The translations under genes and the position numbers were made by a program. Shown here one piece after another: positions 31,701-31,869 of a stretch of 31,869 nt of DNA. The stretch is from a virus: positions 1 through 31,869 of the IMG/VR virus record IMGVR_UViG_3300017762_000034. One strand, written 5' to 3'. Numbering within the stretch: position 1 is the first letter of the stretch; every line of letters starts with the position of its first letter. The notes below the pieces were generated by a model, which was not told the DNA's origin, searched no databases, and saw nothing but the letters and a program-made list of their open reading frames with translations.

Positions 31701-31869
31701 AGAATAGTTCCTGTAGTGTATACACCTGAAGGTGTTCCTTCTACAACACCATAAGCTCCACTGTCTACACCAAAAACATACTTACCTTCATCATATCCAG
31801 CTGGAGTTGTCTCAACAATAATCTTGGTGAAGAACTGTGGGTCGAAATAAGAAATTCCAAACGTTGTAT
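25718..31869 (-). CDS. Giant virion structural protein with DUF4815-like core, 5' end cut off
   Basis: The frame is open to the right edge, so at least 2049 residues are encoded and the true start is outside; a GTG at 31594 is only internal. N- to C-terminal as visible: GRFLPGETIRDEDGNTVRI and a GLGYADG unit (31600-31780); a DUF4815-like core at about 30500-29500 (SRYTFDDGQRDTIYDVSRIV, ELKNVIDFRPKVD, YLDRIDGIFLDQNGNFII, DNRRYTMRDIGKLEKRIERL); MKPNTKIYVFLEGRDISRWV; and NPLAQTFKIENLDGGCFVTG near 28430. An inserted GSGYT-type pair follows at 27740-27995, then DYPVYLQNNTEYALIVETDS, RAQFDTTRPAELLVKNKGLG, and the C-terminus YVPKIQDIRAVAAF. Proteins of this plan are large baseplate/tail-periphery components of cyanomyoviruses and related viruses. 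The role as fibre base or tail-surface protein is inferred. Confidence 0.85.
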   Translation of the reverse strand, partial: TTFGISYFDPQFFTKIIVETTPAGYDEGKYVFGVDSGAYGVVEGTPSGVYTTGTILFVTTLSGRFLPGETIRDEDGNTVRIAKENTISHFVVQNRGLGYADGVTLLINGLEYDNSKIELLKSVDGKIYKAAISNRSAVGVEYAQPPAVTAKNPDASGAPNSAAAIVPVLYRDTVTTYTPQNVKSLGCSYGSGNANSFSADVVINSQKYSQIKTVTNYTFFGTQGSTFVESTSFSADASTDVQQGDLIQFSDDDNNLVRAIVQFATQQEGAYKSRIYLDTALPGSVTNASIVRLRPKVDNSTSGTLLFSTGSKQISQVSAGGDDTKIKYFFRRDFVTTASSGGGVITFAAQLPFGTQRFAAFSEENLIITVIDPGDAPDIVKGDIIFLEEDDVEITSSTDTSSGLTSGSISLQLPTTYFGTIPANGTFPKLKLTATLEVSNAKPRLKTVVRNKRITVTSAGDRVVPLRGTDYDTEVVEILSYSDAFKLRYVYEGTSSQPPQIDTAGNLISGTDVTSRYTFDDGQRDTIYDVSRIVLKPGFEETTGQLVIAFDYFEHSQGDFCTIDSYLHDAGVAEDEVPSFNSSVLGITELKNVIDFRPKVDTTAIIPGFLDTAILERTQGSFAGSGAIIASSPAPDINLEFTFSFSQKQYLDRIDGIFLDQNGNFIIKEGNSSLNPSKPDPIEDAVPLFYAHIPAFTKTSKDVRITPVDNRRYTMRDIGKLEKRIERLEYYTTLSILEQQALNMQVKDEIGLDRFKSGFFVDNFEAHRVGNLSSLDYRCAVDSQQSVLRPQAKEDSINLVEVNTREDQRTVSGYKKIGNMVTLPYSPLSLLGNSFASGKLNPNPFVVLQYVGDSDLSPAIDQWYDQTEEPVVVDTNTDLFNIFLAKENVKESFSSLFNSFVVNWVGASSTFTSINSLGGVNSQIASTSVTSASVGSSSNISPQNNEVGKGVQTKIVGDNIVSTSLAFYTRSLPVKFKIGRMKPNTKIYVFLEGRDISRWVNPDLRYTGIAGNSLSAFNGTITTDEYGNASGLIIIPAGNPPTQNATWSGDVDTVSYDEDAEELNFTTGELTFRFTSSATNESKLGVDSYTEIKYYATGILPENPSSIVSTKPSIFKSNEGVQFIESNTDNPIRPNPLAQTFKIENLDGGCFVTGLDLYFSKKSTNIPVKTYITNVDAEKPAKNIIPGSEKTLSPNTFIKCFASGNMSVTQGENVTGASSAASGPILKIFDKNNVELVATASGKYSLTNEQVYTVVLSNHNGKSFRPNEDLTIPSVTLANATNATDFVLAIAKDSGKLSDIRVTNTGLNYDSAILTIESPQLPGGSTATARIEVSGGKIYNTEISLSGFGYTEAPSVVIKGVGNGAGGCEIQTFIEIDTPAVRMGVATDQTGVTQSTTPTHFAFDYPVYLQNNTEYALIVETDSIDYELWSSKLGDTDIATSTVITTQPSLGSVYRSQNTESWTEDIFEDLKFTMYRAQFDTTRPAELLVKNKGLGYELLDQNPFETNASANTNSSSKLFKNNNSIVKVNHRDHSFEDTGGSYVFYRTALETGGITSSVLNSTLFQVSNSGIDSYNIISSSQAAGNSIGGGSAVYASTNRKYETLYPQVSYLSFTGTTLSTEVKTTDVVPVDSTTTNYTSYSQPDYEKTFLNEPHYFTNQKFIASNINETLNNLSRSLTYKMTLSSTVSHLSPIIDLSSATVKTVSNRIENATGQEDRFGRRDQVIEFYPVYQFNLAGNGGTDLQDNQTIKGSTTKAVGTIARVVGQVVYVRVKTSQFFQKGETVTLGNQLGLSAVTVDSNPTQVLTTIADAATIVARNPSVMLETYDNIITGKATIWNSQTQKLTLRVDANPINNNFTDRIIDSALYNRNAVVADQIADIFRVGDFVKYPNQPDEEKSYLEVGKVMYTNGLDFVGEDTSKNGSAVAKYITKEVSITSPATAIDVHLLANVKDISNLEVFYKFKKASSQENFDDIDWIYFNKKGEPDTYEIATSENTISGIVEKQSAYQDLKYTASNLPEYSSFAIKIVMKGVDPAYVPKIQDIRAVAAF
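27740..27995 (-). repeat. GSGYT-type pair in the DUF4815-like protein
   Basis: Encodes LSDIRVTNTGLNYDSAILTI and NTEISLSGFGYTEAPSVVIK with Gly-rich linkers, between the segment LSPNTFIKC and DYPVYLQNNTEYALIV. Confidence 0.65.

Noticed and set aside
1-31869. tRNA genes, integrase or attachment sites
   Set aside because: I saw no cloverleaf-like GTTCRANYC context and no recombinase; gaps between genes are too short.

Overview
The window is a stretch of the late (virion) gene block of a T4-like cyanophage, a marine myovirus of cyanobacteria (Kyanoviridae-type). The evidence is a colinear neck, tail-completion and packaging series that I recognise as T4 gp13, gp14, gp15 and gp16 homologues in their cyanophage versions. 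Upstream of it sit several very large repeat-rich fibre/baseplate-periphery proteins typical of Synechococcus/Prochlorococcus myoviruses. The DNA is visibly AT-rich. Every gene I can support is on the minus strand, so transcription runs from the right edge to the left edge, and genes are packed with gaps of 0-45 bases or short overlaps.

In transcription order (right to left): (1) 31869-25718, the 3' part of a very large virion protein with a DUF4815-like core, cut by the right edge. (2) 25708-25502, a 68-residue coiled-coil protein. (3) 25515-20128, a 1795-residue modular fibre-like protein with cupredoxin-like and repeat modules. (4) 20125-19625, a 166-residue structural protein. (5) 19580-9102, a 3492-residue fibre protein with beta-helix, helical and beta repeat modules. 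(6) 9073-7928, a 381-residue fibre/adhesin-like protein. (7) 7925-7161 and 7140-6364, two conserved-looking helical proteins of unknown function. (8) 6419/6407-4713 and 4713-4072, an enzyme couplet: a peptidase-U32-like domain fused to a SAM methyltransferase, then a 2-oxoglutarate/Fe(II) oxygenase. (9) 4038-3817, a small coiled-coil protein. (10) 3788-2976 gp13, 2974-1850 gp14, 1850-1050 gp15 and 1053-646 gp16. (11) 618-304, a small basic protein. (12) 242-75, a 55-residue protein, and 78-1, the start of a secreted or exported protein that may be a plastocyanin. The terminase large subunit gp17 should lie beyond the left edge.

The structural genes build the tail periphery (1-6), join head to tail (gp13, gp14, gp15) and start DNA packaging (gp16). 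The enzyme couplet is the outlier: it sits between fibre genes and neck genes, is translationally coupled, and is followed at once by a T4-late-like promoter element that could restart transcription for the neck/packaging genes. The left edge, after gp16, falls in the region between g15 and g18 where cyanomyoviruses are known to carry host-like genes. A terminator-like hairpin, a TATAAT box and an exported protein found there fit that picture.

Two patterns cut across genes. A 'GSGYT' beta module, usually in pairs, recurs in four different virion proteins, including as an insertion in the neck protein gp14. A TAAATA element resembling the T4 late promoter recurs at gene ends and several times overlaps the stop codon of the preceding gene. 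No tRNA genes, insertion sequences, CRISPR arrays or plus-strand genes were found. No stretch longer than 300 bases lacks a gene; the longest gap is about 60 bases (243-303).
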